NCBI GenBank assembly: GCA_026770025.1
Contig: JAMXDE010000010.1
Span: 2,356,001 to 2,420,000, forward strand
Direction of reading: 5' to 3'
DNA from: Craspedostauros australis
Taxonomy: Eukaryota > Bacillariophyta > Bacillariophyceae > Mastogloiales > Achnanthaceae
DNA length: 64,000 bases
Each line of letters begins with the position of its first letter. Position 1 is the stretch's first letter. A program made the position numbers and the translations under genes. The notes below the pieces were generated by a model, which saw nothing but the letters and a program-made list of their open reading frames with translations, searched no databases and had not been told where the DNA came from. Shown here in pieces: positions 49,677 through 59,521 of the stretch.

Positions 49677-50552
49677 ATGAACTTCGAAAAGTACCCTTGG
49701 CTCAACGACCTCGAATCCGATGAGGCAATCGAGGCGATCCGCAAGGCAAAGGAGGCGTTCGACAAGACCGGCGGAGTCATCTTCCCCAACTTCATCACAG
49801 ACGAAGCCATCAAGGAATGCGTCGAAGAAGTCGAGACGCTGGAACCCGGCGCCTTCATGGTCGACCGACCGCAGACACCATACCTCCGGCCGGTCGACGA
49901 GGACATGCCAAAGAACTCCGTCCGCAACTTCCTCAGCCGCGCGTACAAGGCCTCAATCGCCACCGATGAGCTGTCGGAGGAGCGCGTGCTTCTGAAGCAG
50001 ATCTACCGACACCCCACCCTTTGCAAGTTGGTAGCAAAGATCGTGGGCAAGGAACAGCTGTACACATCCGCGGATCCAGTCGGCTCCTGCTGCATCAGCG
50101 CATCCGGCCCAACCATGTGCCACGGCTTCCACCTGGATGAAAGCGAGTTCTCTACCACCATCATGCTGAGAGAGTCGCCAAAGCCCGGCACAGGACTCTT
50201 CCAATACACCGACCCAATCCGCACCACCAAGAAGGACATGGCCTACGAAACTGTGGCCAAGACACTCAACACGTACGAGGAGACTGCCCGCGACTTCCAA
50301 TTCGCCGAGCTGGAGGGCAAGGACGATGCTGATGTCCCAACCCCAAGGCTCCATACGCTGGACTTCCGTGTCGGCACCCTCTCCCTGTTCGCAGGATTCA
50401 GATCCTTGCATCGCGTGACACCGGCCGACGGTGATGAATCCAGACTGGTGGCCATCCTCGCATTCGCCTCGGCACCAGGCTTCCACAACTCCTCGACAGT
50501 CCAGAAGATGTTCTGGGGCCGAACAGGGCAGAACAAGTCCGTGGAAGCATGA
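49677..50552 (+). CDS. Fe(II)/2-oxoglutarate-dependent oxygenase, copy 2
   Basis: 291 residues, single exon, starting MNFEKYPWLNDLESDEAIEA, almost the same as copy 1. The triad is H152 and D154 (FHLDESEF) with H245 in SLHRVT, and R256 is in SRLVAI. Divergence from copy 1 concentrates in residues about 60-110 (PYLRPVDEDMPKNSV, FLSRAYKAS) and in the AISGP-type stretch before the HxD motif (CCISASGPTMCHG against CSVNAFRPPMRHA), a region near the active site that could change substrate preference. The C-terminus has a longer NKSVEA tail. Tandem duplication with later divergence is inferred. Confidence 0.88.
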   Translation: MNFEKYPWLNDLESDEAIEAIRKAKEAFDKTGGVIFPNFITDEAIKECVEEVETLEPGAFMVDRPQTPYLRPVDEDMPKNSVRNFLSRAYKASIATDELSEERVLLKQIYRHPTLCKLVAKIVGKEQLYTSADPVGSCCISASGPTMCHGFHLDESEFSTTIMLRESPKPGTGLFQYTDPIRTTKKDMAYETVAKTLNTYEETARDFQFAELEGKDDADVPTPRLHTLDFRVGTLSLFAGFRSLHRVTPADGDESRLVAILAFASAPGFHNSSTVQKMFWGRTGQNKSVEA

Positions 50553-51133
50553 ACAAGATCACACTGATCCCTCTTGCTCACATACGAGTGCAGTGGGTGA
50601 GGTGAATAACCAACTCAACCGTTCCATACTATCAGCAGCAGCACCAATAGCGTCATTAGCAATATCTGTAGATCACATCTTCCCTCAGCCTACCATGTGT
50701 GACACTCTGTATGCAAGTCTGGCTGTTTTCTATCCACCGATCAAAATGGCGCCATGCACATTCCAAGCAATCGATATTGTCCAACCGCGTTTGCTCTCTC
50801 TATCTCTGCATCTTCGTTCCAAGGATGTGGTGCCGCACTGTTGCAGAGGAGCAGCGTCATCGTTCCATTGATGACATCAGGGTGCTATGTCTGCGCAGTG
50901 CTTTCGTTGCGCTGTCGACTGTGCATCTCGAACGCGCACTTCCTACATCGCGTACAAATACAGCGAACCAACACAGTATTTTCTCCGAGTGAGCGAAGAG
51001 CGTCCACGGCCTAAATAATGTTAACAATGATCTAATCGCATTTTACTCTCGCAGTCTACGACAACCATACTATTCTAGTATACAATACAAGTTGAGGGGA
51101 GCGACCTCGTCTAGCATGCGTGGTGGAGGGTTT
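50553..51133. other. Convergent intergenic region
   Basis: 581 bases between the second oxygenase stop and the stop of the giant minus-strand gene. Short frames only; no feature recognised. Confidence 0.5.
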
Positions 51134-54100
51134 TTAACAGCTCCACAGCCCTGGCTGTTGCTCCATGGGACTCATCTGCGGCTCATCGTGGTTGTATCTC
51201 GGGCTGATGTCGCGAATGGACGGCGCCAACCGACGAACGGGAGGAGGGGACTTGGGCGCTTGCACTTGCACTTGTTGGTGGCGATCGTGGTCGCCAGCAC
51301 CGTGGTCCTCGACATGTTGCTGCGACTCCTCGAAGATGGGCGGTGGATGGTGGACATCGAACACCACCGGCAGTCGGTATTGCTCGTTGTTGTCCCCACC
51401 AAGCGAAGAGCACGCGTCGCGGTCATCCTCGTCGTACCAGATCTCCGAGAATGGTGGGGTCACACCGTCCTCGCCACGAAGGTTCATGATGAGAGGCGAC
51501 GCACGACCCGTCGCTCCATCAAGCATGTTCCGCGGTGGTTCCGGAAATCCAGTGCTCCCTCCCCATATGTTGCCGTTGTAGAGGGCTTGCCCAGGATGGG
51601 GAAGGCTGGTCCTTTGCCATCCGGCAACTCCACCGGACCTTGTTGGCATGGCTCTGACCTTGTTCTTGGTCTTGCCTGCCGAAGATGTTCGAGGAGATGC
51701 TCGAGGAGACGGTCGAGATGTGTACTTGGTCGACCTCAGCGAATCTCGTCGTGGTGCCACACCTACCGACCTGCGACCATCGGCCACGTTCATGCTGTGA
51801 CCCACTGTCTCCGGCTGCTTCTCGTGTTGGTCCGCTTTTGCGCTCTTGATTGTGAAGTCCAGAGGTTTGGAGGCGCCGGGTCGTTGGTCATCGAGATGTC
51901 GTTTCCACGAGGAATGACGGGTTTGGTTAGCTCGTGGCGGAGACGAAGCAGCTGGTGGAAGGATGGCTACTCTTGGCTGATTTTCATTTTGGCGCATCGT
52001 CTCTGACTTCAGCTGTTGTTGTTGTTGTTGTTGACGTTGCCGCTGTTTGGAGGCGCCATCTTCATGGTCGTCTCTGACATCTTGATGGGCTGCCTTTGTC
52101 TTTGCCTGCATGTGTGCGACGACGACGCCGAGCTTGGGTGCTTGTGATCTTGCCGCGATCGCGCCGTTTCTGTTCCAAGCGGTGTGCCTGGTCACGCCTG
52201 GCTTCCCTTCGACGGAAACATTGGCTGAACGAGGGACGGTCGCAGTAGTTGCATTCGGTTCGAAGCCTTGTTGCTGATTGCAGGCTGCTGGCTTATTACG
52301 AGTTGCTGGGACAGGCCCCGGCACGGTGTTCGCAACGGCATCTCCCTTGCGTCGTCCATGCGCTTCCTTCTGTCGCTGTCGCGCCTGGCGATCGATCTCG
52401 AGCTCAAAGAAAGAAGCGCCACCGTTGTCTTCAGCAAAGTTCCCAAAACGCAGCTGTCCTTGTAGTTCCTCCGATGGCGGCGCGGTTTGCACCACATCGT
52501 CGACGTGACCTCCTGGCGCGCTACCCTGCGTTGCTGCACTCGTACCAACTGCATCACCACGTGCGTGCTGCTGCTGTTGCTGGCAGTGATGGCGGTGCTG
52601 GTGGTCCAGCCGCTGCGGAGGCCAATTGTTCTGGCGCGCGCGCTGTTGTTTGCCGTGCTCCAAGGAGCTTGCGATTTGCGCTGCCTGTCGGTCGATTTCA
52701 AGCTCTTCGAAGTCACAACTGTTCTTCGACGCCGAGGATTGGAATGACGAGGATGGCTGAACTTTCGCTTCATCCATCGTGTCCTTGTGAGTGGCTGCGA
52801 ATGGGACGGGCGCAACCGTTGATTTCTGATTCGAGTGCGCTCGCGACTTTGCCTGGTTGAATTGTTGCGGAGTACTCGGTGGGCCCATTATCGCCACGCT
52901 GGATTCCTTGTCGGCAAACATTGCCAAGCTTGCCTTGAAGCTCGATGTCCTCTTGATACGGTGGGCCCCCGCCTTGTCCTCAACAGCTTGAGTCTGCGCG
53001 TTGGCAGCAAGAGGTTCATCTGCTTTCCCAGTTGCTGGAGATGCTTTTTTAATCGCATGCGCGGACCCTCCTCTCTGCGCATCCTTCTTGGTGACCGAGT
53101 CATTCGTGGTATGTCCATTCTGCTTCGTCTGGCTGAGTGGGCTGGCAGCTGCCTTTGCGTGATCGAACGACTGGAACATGGATATGCTGGCCTTGAAGCT
53201 CTTGGACTTGACCAGCTGCGGCTTTGCAACTGGTTGTTGTGTGGTAGAGGCATCCACCTGAGATGTCAACGCTGCGACCGTTGCTCTGATCGCTGGTGCT
53301 GCGGCCGGTGCTGACTTCGCGCTGGTCGTCGAACGTGGAGTCCAAGAGCTGTCGCCGGTGCAGGACCGAGGCAGTCCCCCTCCAACTCCTCCAGTTCCAC
53401 CTCCAGAAAGATTTGACACCGTCAGCTTCGATGGTGTCGATCCTTGCGCTTGGAACATCGCCCGGTTGGCGCCGAAGCTATTGGAGCTTCGATGATTCCA
53501 TTGCCCTGTTCCAGGCTCCGCTTGTTGCCGCGTTTCCGAGATCCGGTCAGTCGTGCGCATGTCTGCGATGGTGGACTTGTTCGGTGCTGGTGCTGCTGTT
53601 GTTGTTGTTGGAAGGGGTGCCGTTTTCTCTTGCGTCGCCGGTCGCGCGGGCGGCTGGTGGCGGCGTTTCTGTGTCAATAAGCGGGCGTAGTTTGACGCTG
53701 ATTTGGAGCCAGAACATGAGGTGGTTCCAGTGATGTTGTCATCATGATCCCTGTCTCCGTGGGTCGCCGGATGGTCCACCACGGTTTTCTTGGTCTTGGT
53801 CTTGGTCTTGGACTCCGCATCAGCTGGAGTATCAGTGGTCTGCCCAGCCGACTGATGGTTGTCGCGCTTCTTCGGTGTCGGTGTGAATGAACGTTTCGTC
53901 GAACCTGGGCTCGAGAGCCTCTCAAACATTGACATCCTGGCCTTGAGGCCAGTTGGTGTGCCACCGACTTGCTGGGTCTGTTCTTCGTTCTGATGCGCCG
54001 CTTGCTCCCCGCTGTTGCTGGTAGCTTCGTTCGCGGAAGCTGGCTCCGCAGCTGAAGTTCCAGTTGCCACCGTCGCTGTCATTCGATTCTTGCCGTACAG

Positions 54101-57100
54101 CATTCTGCTTGTGTGAACGGCTGCAGCATCCTGCTGACTGTCGGCAGCTGGCTGCAGCCCCGGTTTCCGTTGCTGTTGCTGATGCTGGTGCGATTCAGCT
54201 ATGGTGATGTGTGGAGCTGAGCCAACGATGGTGGCGCGTTGTTTGCTCCACGCGTTGGTCGTGGTTCCTGTCATTGGTGAGGTACCGCGGGTGACAGATC
54301 GGACGCCGCCGAACTTGGTTGAAATGCCGCTGACGCTCAATTGCAAACCACAGGATTTGATTGACCAAGGGCTCGTATCCGCCACACCATCAGCATGTTG
54401 ATTTACCACAGCCTGGTTATGATGAGCGGCTTGCTCACCATGGACGTTGCCGTCTTGCTTTGCGCTGTGGGCAACTGCGCTGAGGTTTTGCGTCTTACCC
54501 GGCTCGCACTTTGGCCCTGTGTGTGCCGTGTCCACATTGTCCGCTGAGGTAGCCATCGCTTCCGGTAGTTGCAACAGAGCATCGTTCGGTGCCTGCTGCC
54601 GCCGCGAGAGGGATGGTCGACGACCAAAATATCCTGCCACGCTGCTCTTTCCGTTCGATAGTGCAACGGGGGCAGCAGCGTTGGCGTTGACGGGGACGAC
54701 GTTGGCGGCGGGAGCAGGAGCAGGGATGGAGGATGTGCTCGGAGGTGGTGGTCCGGTATCCGAAGGTTTGGACGACGTTTGGGGGGAGCACGGCGGAGTT
54801 GGTCGGCTGGTACCTGATTCAAACATGCTCCTGAATCTGTGGAAAGGGGAGGGGGAGCGGTTCGGTCTCCGACCTGTCTCGCCGTTGCGGTTGCTCATAG
54901 CGCGTCCTTCTCTGCCAGTTCTCTGGTTCTCAGACGGTGCCACTGCGCCATCTTCTGGGACGTTGACTCCAATCGTCTCGGCTGTTTCTACATTGCTTCT
55001 TCCAGTGATAATTCTGGATGATACTTGTTGCCTCCCACGCCCGAAGGCAGACTGGGTTGGTCTCTCACTGGAAGGAATAGCGCACGCCGTAAGCGGCTTG
55101 CTCTCGGCATCGTCGGCTGTCGTTTCGGTCTGCATTATGCCATGCGGTGAAGGCTGTCGCACGGCGGTGTTCTGGAAGTTGCGATTCGATGAAAATGAGA
55201 AAGTTCTTCGCTTGATGGCAGAAGTTCCAGGGCTCCGGGGGCTCTTCGGTGGCAGTTTGCGCCTGCCATTCTCACCGATGATGGCATTATCGAAGCCTTC
55301 CACGATGTGGTCACTCGACTGCTTCTGCTGCTCTTGATGATCGGCCATGTTCGCCCCGCTGTTTCCGTTGGTGCCGTTGCTGCTGCCTTCCATGGAGTCA
55401 TGTTGCTGCGTGAAAGCACCCAGACTTTTGGCTTTCTTCTTGGCCCATGATGGTGCGGATGCCACCGGGCGGGTTCTCGTATTGGAGGACGCGTTGGACT
55501 TGGACTCGAAGAAGCTACGGGCAGCTCTCAGCGGCGATTTGGGAATCCTTGGCGGCGCTGCAGGTGACGCAGATGCAGCCGCTGCTTCGGTGGAGGTATT
55601 CTCGTCAGGTCCTTTCTCCTGCTCTGCAGAAGCATCAGACGTCGCATGCGAATCGGAGCGGATCTTACTTGGCAGTTGTGCAACGCCATCTGCCACCGAT
55701 GGACCAATAACGAGCCTCACCTCTCCATCTTCAGACTCTTGTCGATTCTGTTCCGCCACTTCGGACCTTTTCGGTTTCCATGAACGGGCGGCAGTTCCTG
55801 CTGTTGTGTTCTGTGATGTTGCTGTATTGTGCTGGGATGTGACCGTCGATCCGAACACGCTCCATCGATTGGCGATATTACTCACGTTGGGATCCTTCGC
55901 GGTTGCTGGTGGCTTATCAGCAGCTGTCGATTTTGTCACAGGAGTGGCAGCGTCCTCTTCGTTCGGCTGTTCTTCGCGGTTATCCTTGTTCCAACTATGT
56001 GGAGCTGTGGACGTGTGACGCGTTGGATGGCTCTCCGTGCGAGTAGTCTTTGGGTGTGCCACGGTCGCAGTGGCAAGGACGGGGTCGTTTTTGTTGTTGT
56101 TGCCGTTGATGTTGTTGCCATCGCTGTGACCATCGTTGTTGTTGTTGTTGTTGTCACGCATGGACGATTGCGTTTGAAGTGCCGGGTCCTTCCGCAAGTA
56201 CGATGGCAGACCGACTTTGGGGGTTGTGCCTCGACGCGTGTCGAAGGAGAATCTCTTCATGTCGGCCGGATACACAACCGGAGACTCTCTCAGCTCCCGT
56301 GATGCATCCTTGCTGGTGGCTTGGGCGTCATTCTCAGGTCCCTCCGCGTTGTCCATGCTGTCAGCGCGAGTGCGGATGGGTGTGCTGAATGTGGCTCGGG
56401 TGGACTTTGAATTCGTTGCCTTGCGGAAATATGCGCTCTTCCCCTCAGGTTGCGACGCAGCAACAGTCAGCGTGCTTACCCTGTTCGCTGTAGTCGTTGC
56501 TGGTTCAGCTGGTGACGGTGATGCCGCCGATGCCGCTTCTGAAGCTTCCGGTGCAACGGCTATTTCGGCTTGGTTAGTCATTGCGAGCCTCTTCTTCAAC
56601 CAAGCCGGTGTTGCCTTCAACGTTGAGGCTATGTACGATCTCGGCGTGGACGATTCGAACATGCTCCACTTGCTTCCGGATGCAGTCTTTGTCGGAGTTG
56701 CAGCGGTGCTACTCAGCACGGCTTGTTTTGGAGCGCACTCGTCGGAGTTGGTTTGCGTTTCTGGCTCGCGGCCATCTGCTGCCTTCGTCTTAGTAGCATT
56801 GCTGTGTTGTGCACCTTGCTTGTGTTTGTCGTCATCCACACTTACACCCGCATTTGCACCCACATTTGCACCCACATTTGCATTCACATCCACATCCACT
56901 GCAAGGTCTGGTTGCGAGCGTCTGTTCTTCGCATGGGCTGGAGTTGGCTTGAGTCTGTCACGAACAGCTGCCCAGCTGGCGACATTGGATTTTGCGTTGG
57001 TGTCTGGGACCTGGTCTTCGATGGTTGTCTCTTCTATCTCACTGTCAACGGCCTGTTCTCCTTCTGCATTGGTTCCAAGGGTGGGTTGAGATCGGTTGCT

Positions 57101-59521
57101 CGACAGCACTGGCTTGGTGGGTGCTCGAGCCGTGGCGTCTACGACTTCCTCCTTGTCATTTGATGGTGGCACTGGTCGCGATGTTGTGGTAGTGGTAGTT
57201 TTGTTGGTTGTGGTGGTGTTCATGGTGGGATGCTGCACTGCTCGTTGTGCGGCTTGTTCCCAGAACCTCCGACTTGAAACGGCTGCAACGAAGTTGCGGG
57301 TACCGGTGTCTTGAGCCGTCATGTTGTTGACGCTGTCCTCAATGCTGGAGACGCTGGACAGGCTGTGCCCGTCTGCCTTCTCGATCACCTTGATGGAATG
57401 TGACTCCTTGGAGTCGGATGAGTGGATGTCCTCATGTGGTTGCGCATTCGTCTTGGACCCGTGACGATTTGTCTTTGTTTGCAAGACCATCGGTTTCTCC
57501 TCCTCGACTTCTTGAGCTGAATCAGAGACTCCGTCTGATGACGCTGATGTCTTTGTCGTCTTCTCGAACATGCGGCGGCGAGCTTTGTAGGAGTTAGTGG
57601 TCGCGAACGCCATCGCAGGCTTCGAGGTGTTCATGGTTGGTTCGGAGATGAGCCTTCCGGCATCGTCATCAGCATCATCATTGTTATCGGTCGGAGGAGA
57701 CGGAGTATCGTTCTTGTTTGTGGAGAGGTCTGTCGCCGCATTACTATCGGCGCGAGCAAACGACGATGATGCAGCAGCGTGTGTTGCAGGGCGTGCCTTC
57801 GACGCATCATACACTTCGTTGTTGCCTTTGTTCGATGATCTGGGCGATGCCAAACGCCGCCTGGGAGAACCGGCGCTGCATCTGGGCGAAAACCTGCGTC
57901 GGAAGCGTGGCGATCGTGTCAATGCTGTCAGAGTCGTGGATTTCGGCGAGGGTGCTGCGGTGGACGATGTTGCACCGAAACGGGAGAATCTTGCGTTGAT
58001 CCGTGGTGATCGGAGACGATTCGTCGGTCTGGTCGGAGTGGTTGCGTTCTTGCGCTGGCTCTGTGGTTTGTTCTCATCGTTGCCACTCCCGTTGCCGTTG
58101 TTGTTATTGTTGTTTGTGGAGTCAATACCGCGCTCTCCGTGATCGTGGTTGTCCACGATGTCGTCCTGAGATTCCTCATTTGCGAGGGACGTATCCAGAC
58201 GCAATGAAAGGACCTTGGAGCGCCTGGTTGACTTCTTGGAAGACCCGGTGCTCTTCGAGGTTTGCGATGCGCCTGCATCCATGGTTGGCGCGTCCGGTGC
58301 ATCACCCACAATGGCCTTGCTGGCTGCAGACGTCTCTCCACGAGGCGCATTCGATTGAAGCCGCTCGTCGTTCCACTGCGACACCTTCTGTGTGATGCGC
58401 ATGGCATCTTCAAGCGCTTTCGAGCTCTTTCCGCGCCACTTGGATGTCGGCATCGTGTCGTGCGCATATGCACCATCGCGCAGCGACGTGGACTTGCTGC
58501 TGGTGCTCAGGTTGGTGTCGTTGCGAACAACGGACAACGGAGTTGCCTCCTCACGGCGCGAATCGTCTGACGGCATAGATGGCGCGTCGCCCAAGTCCGT
58601 CGATGATCTGTACTCCGATCCCGGTGATTTGGATGGCAACGACGATCCCTTGGAACTTGGGACCGGACTGGATCCGCTCAAGTTTGTGAGCACAGGCGAC
58701 GACGCGTAGAATCGCATCTGGTCGTTGAACCGCGAGTGTGCGACGTTCTTTTGCTTGGGAGCTTCGACCTCGGGAGATCTGGAGTGGCTGCGCGGGACGC
58801 TCTTGGACCGCTTCGCTTGGGAATCGAATGTCGGAGACCAGCGCCTTTCGTTGTTGGAGATGATGCTGTCCAGCTCTTCCAGATGCGGGCTCTCTTCCGT
58901 CGTCAAGGACTGATCTTGCGATGCATCGCGGATGCGTCTGCTTGCGGCACTACCGCTGACGTTGCTTCTGATGCTGCCCACGTGAGAACCATGGTTGGTG
59001 CTCTGCGTGCGCCGGCTGTCGCGTGGCAGGGAGCGTGCGGATCGTGCCTTCTCCATCCAATCTCTGGATCGTTGCAACCTGCGCGATGCGCCGCTGGTCT
59101 GTCGGCTGTCGCTGTCGTCCCGGCTGTCGCAGTAGCTGTTCGTGGAGTTGTGCCGCCGGACCTTGCCCAGGTCCGACCTTGACCTCGATTGTGATTGCGG
59201 GTCCGATTTCGCTGCTGCATTCGCTGCAGGTGCGTACTTGTGACTTTGGCCTGGTCCATCGATGGTGGAAATGGGGTGGTTGTTCGGAGCTTGTGGACTT
59301 GGTCTGGATGACGCGTATTTGGAAGCTGACATCGTAGTCCCGACCGCCGTCGCTGTTGCCATGTGCGCGGGGTCGTCAGGTGAGCTCGTCGCGTACTGGC
59401 TGTACGAATAGTCTCTTTCCTCCGGAGTCGTGAAGGAATGATCCATCGAGCTCTCCTCCATGAGGATTTCTCGTGCTACCTCCTCCATCTCCGTGGCACC
59501 TCGTTGATGGCCAAACACCAT
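51134..59521 (-). CDS. 2795-residue disordered protein with repeated K-A-x-x-x-M-F motif
   Basis: One frame of 8.4 kb, ATG 59521 (CAAGATGG). No enzyme domain is recognised. It is rich in Ser, Thr, Asn, Gln, Ala, Pro and Lys. A short motif recurs at least six times: YKARRRMFEK (near 57575), WSMFESSTPRS (56660), FRSMFESG (54825), LKARMSMFERL (53930), GANRAMFQAQ (53465), FKASISMFQSF (53180) and FKASLAMFAD (52925). EELEIDRQA and FELEIDRQARQ repeat at about 52700 and 52390. W-x-x-K/R sites (PAWLKKRL, RSWKPKR, PSWAKKK, SSWKRH) recall the Trp motifs of the neighbouring minus-strand genes. Regularly spaced motifs in a disordered chain suggest a scaffold with many docking sites, for example on cytoskeleton or signalling partners. 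Function is unknown. Confidence 0.85.
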   Translation of the reverse strand: MVFGHQRGATEMEEVAREILMEESSMDHSFTTPEERDYSYSQYATSSPDDPAHMATATAVGTTMSASKYASSRPSPQAPNNHPISTIDGPGQSHKYAPAANAAAKSDPQSQSRSRSDLGKVRRHNSTNSYCDSRDDSDSRQTSGASRRLQRSRDWMEKARSARSLPRDSRRTQSTNHGSHVGSIRSNVSGSAASRRIRDASQDQSLTTEESPHLEELDSIISNNERRWSPTFDSQAKRSKSVPRSHSRSPEVEAPKQKNVAHSRFNDQMRFYASSPVLTNLSGSSPVPSSKGSSLPSKSPGSEYRSSTDLGDAPSMPSDDSRREEATPLSVVRNDTNLSTSSKSTSLRDGAYAHDTMPTSKWRGKSSKALEDAMRITQKVSQWNDERLQSNAPRGETSAASKAIVGDAPDAPTMDAGASQTSKSTGSSKKSTRRSKVLSLRLDTSLANEESQDDIVDNHDHGERGIDSTNNNNNNGNGSGNDENKPQSQRKNATTPTRPTNRLRSPRINARFSRFGATSSTAAPSPKSTTLTALTRSPRFRRRFSPRCSAGSPRRRLASPRSSNKGNNEVYDASKARPATHAAASSSFARADSNAATDLSTNKNDTPSPPTDNNDDADDDAGRLISEPTMNTSKPAMAFATTNSYKARRRMFEKTTKTSASSDGVSDSAQEVEEEKPMVLQTKTNRHGSKTNAQPHEDIHSSDSKESHSIKVIEKADGHSLSSVSSIEDSVNNMTAQDTGTRNFVAAVSSRRFWEQAAQRAVQHPTMNTTTTNKTTTTTTSRPVPPSNDKEEVVDATARAPTKPVLSSNRSQPTLGTNAEGEQAVDSEIEETTIEDQVPDTNAKSNVASWAAVRDRLKPTPAHAKNRRSQPDLAVDVDVNANVGANVGANAGVSVDDDKHKQGAQHSNATKTKAADGREPETQTNSDECAPKQAVLSSTAATPTKTASGSKWSMFESSTPRSYIASTLKATPAWLKKRLAMTNQAEIAVAPEASEAASAASPSPAEPATTTANRVSTLTVAASQPEGKSAYFRKATNSKSTRATFSTPIRTRADSMDNAEGPENDAQATSKDASRELRESPVVYPADMKRFSFDTRRGTTPKVGLPSYLRKDPALQTQSSMRDNNNNNNDGHSDGNNINGNNNKNDPVLATATVAHPKTTRTESHPTRHTSTAPHSWNKDNREEQPNEEDAATPVTKSTAADKPPATAKDPNVSNIANRWSVFGSTVTSQHNTATSQNTTAGTAARSWKPKRSEVAEQNRQESEDGEVRLVIGPSVADGVAQLPSKIRSDSHATSDASAEQEKGPDENTSTEAAAASASPAAPPRIPKSPLRAARSFFESKSNASSNTRTRPVASAPSWAKKKAKSLGAFTQQHDSMEGSSNGTNGNSGANMADHQEQQKQSSDHIVEGFDNAIIGENGRRKLPPKSPRSPGTSAIKRRTFSFSSNRNFQNTAVRQPSPHGIMQTETTADDAESKPLTACAIPSSERPTQSAFGRGRQQVSSRIITGRSNVETAETIGVNVPEDGAVAPSENQRTGREGRAMSNRNGETGRRPNRSPSPFHRFRSMFESGTSRPTPPCSPQTSSKPSDTGPPPPSTSSIPAPAPAANVVPVNANAAAPVALSNGKSSVAGYFGRRPSLSRRQQAPNDALLQLPEAMATSADNVDTAHTGPKCEPGKTQNLSAVAHSAKQDGNVHGEQAAHHNQAVVNQHADGVADTSPWSIKSCGLQLSVSGISTKFGGVRSVTRGTSPMTGTTTNAWSKQRATIVGSAPHITIAESHQHQQQQRKPGLQPAADSQQDAAAVHTSRMLYGKNRMTATVATGTSAAEPASANEATSNSGEQAAHQNEEQTQQVGGTPTGLKARMSMFERLSSPGSTKRSFTPTPKKRDNHQSAGQTTDTPADAESKTKTKTKKTVVDHPATHGDRDHDDNITGTTSCSGSKSASNYARLLTQKRRHQPPARPATQEKTAPLPTTTTAAPAPNKSTIADMRTTDRISETRQQAEPGTGQWNHRSSNSFGANRAMFQAQGSTPSKLTVSNLSGGGTGGVGGGLPRSCTGDSSWTPRSTTSAKSAPAAAPAIRATVAALTSQVDASTTQQPVAKPQLVKSKSFKASISMFQSFDHAKAAASPLSQTKQNGHTTNDSVTKKDAQRGGSAHAIKKASPATGKADEPLAANAQTQAVEDKAGAHRIKRTSSFKASLAMFADKESSVAIMGPPSTPQQFNQAKSRAHSNQKSTVAPVPFAATHKDTMDEAKVQPSSSFQSSASKNSCDFEELEIDRQAAQIASSLEHGKQQRARQNNWPPQRLDHQHRHHCQQQQQHARGDAVGTSAATQGSAPGGHVDDVVQTAPPSEELQGQLRFGNFAEDNGGASFFELEIDRQARQRQKEAHGRRKGDAVANTVPGPVPATRNKPAACNQQQGFEPNATTATVPRSANVSVEGKPGVTRHTAWNRNGAIAARSQAPKLGVVVAHMQAKTKAAHQDVRDDHEDGASKQRQRQQQQQQQLKSETMRQNENQPRVAILPPAASSPPRANQTRHSSWKRHLDDQRPGASKPLDFTIKSAKADQHEKQPETVGHSMNVADGRRSVGVAPRRDSLRSTKYTSRPSPRASPRTSSAGKTKNKVRAMPTRSGGVAGWQRTSLPHPGQALYNGNIWGGSTGFPEPPRNMLDGATGRASPLIMNLRGEDGVTPPFSEIWYDEDDRDACSSLGGDNNEQYRLPVVFDVHHPPPIFEESQQHVEDHGAGDHDRHQQVQVQAPKSPPPVRRLAPSIRDISPRYNHDEPQMSPMEQQPGLWSC

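Noticed and set aside
47687..50552. Amino-acid halogenase function for the oxygenase pair
   Set aside because: Halogenases of this family replace the iron-ligand Asp by Gly; both copies keep HxD.
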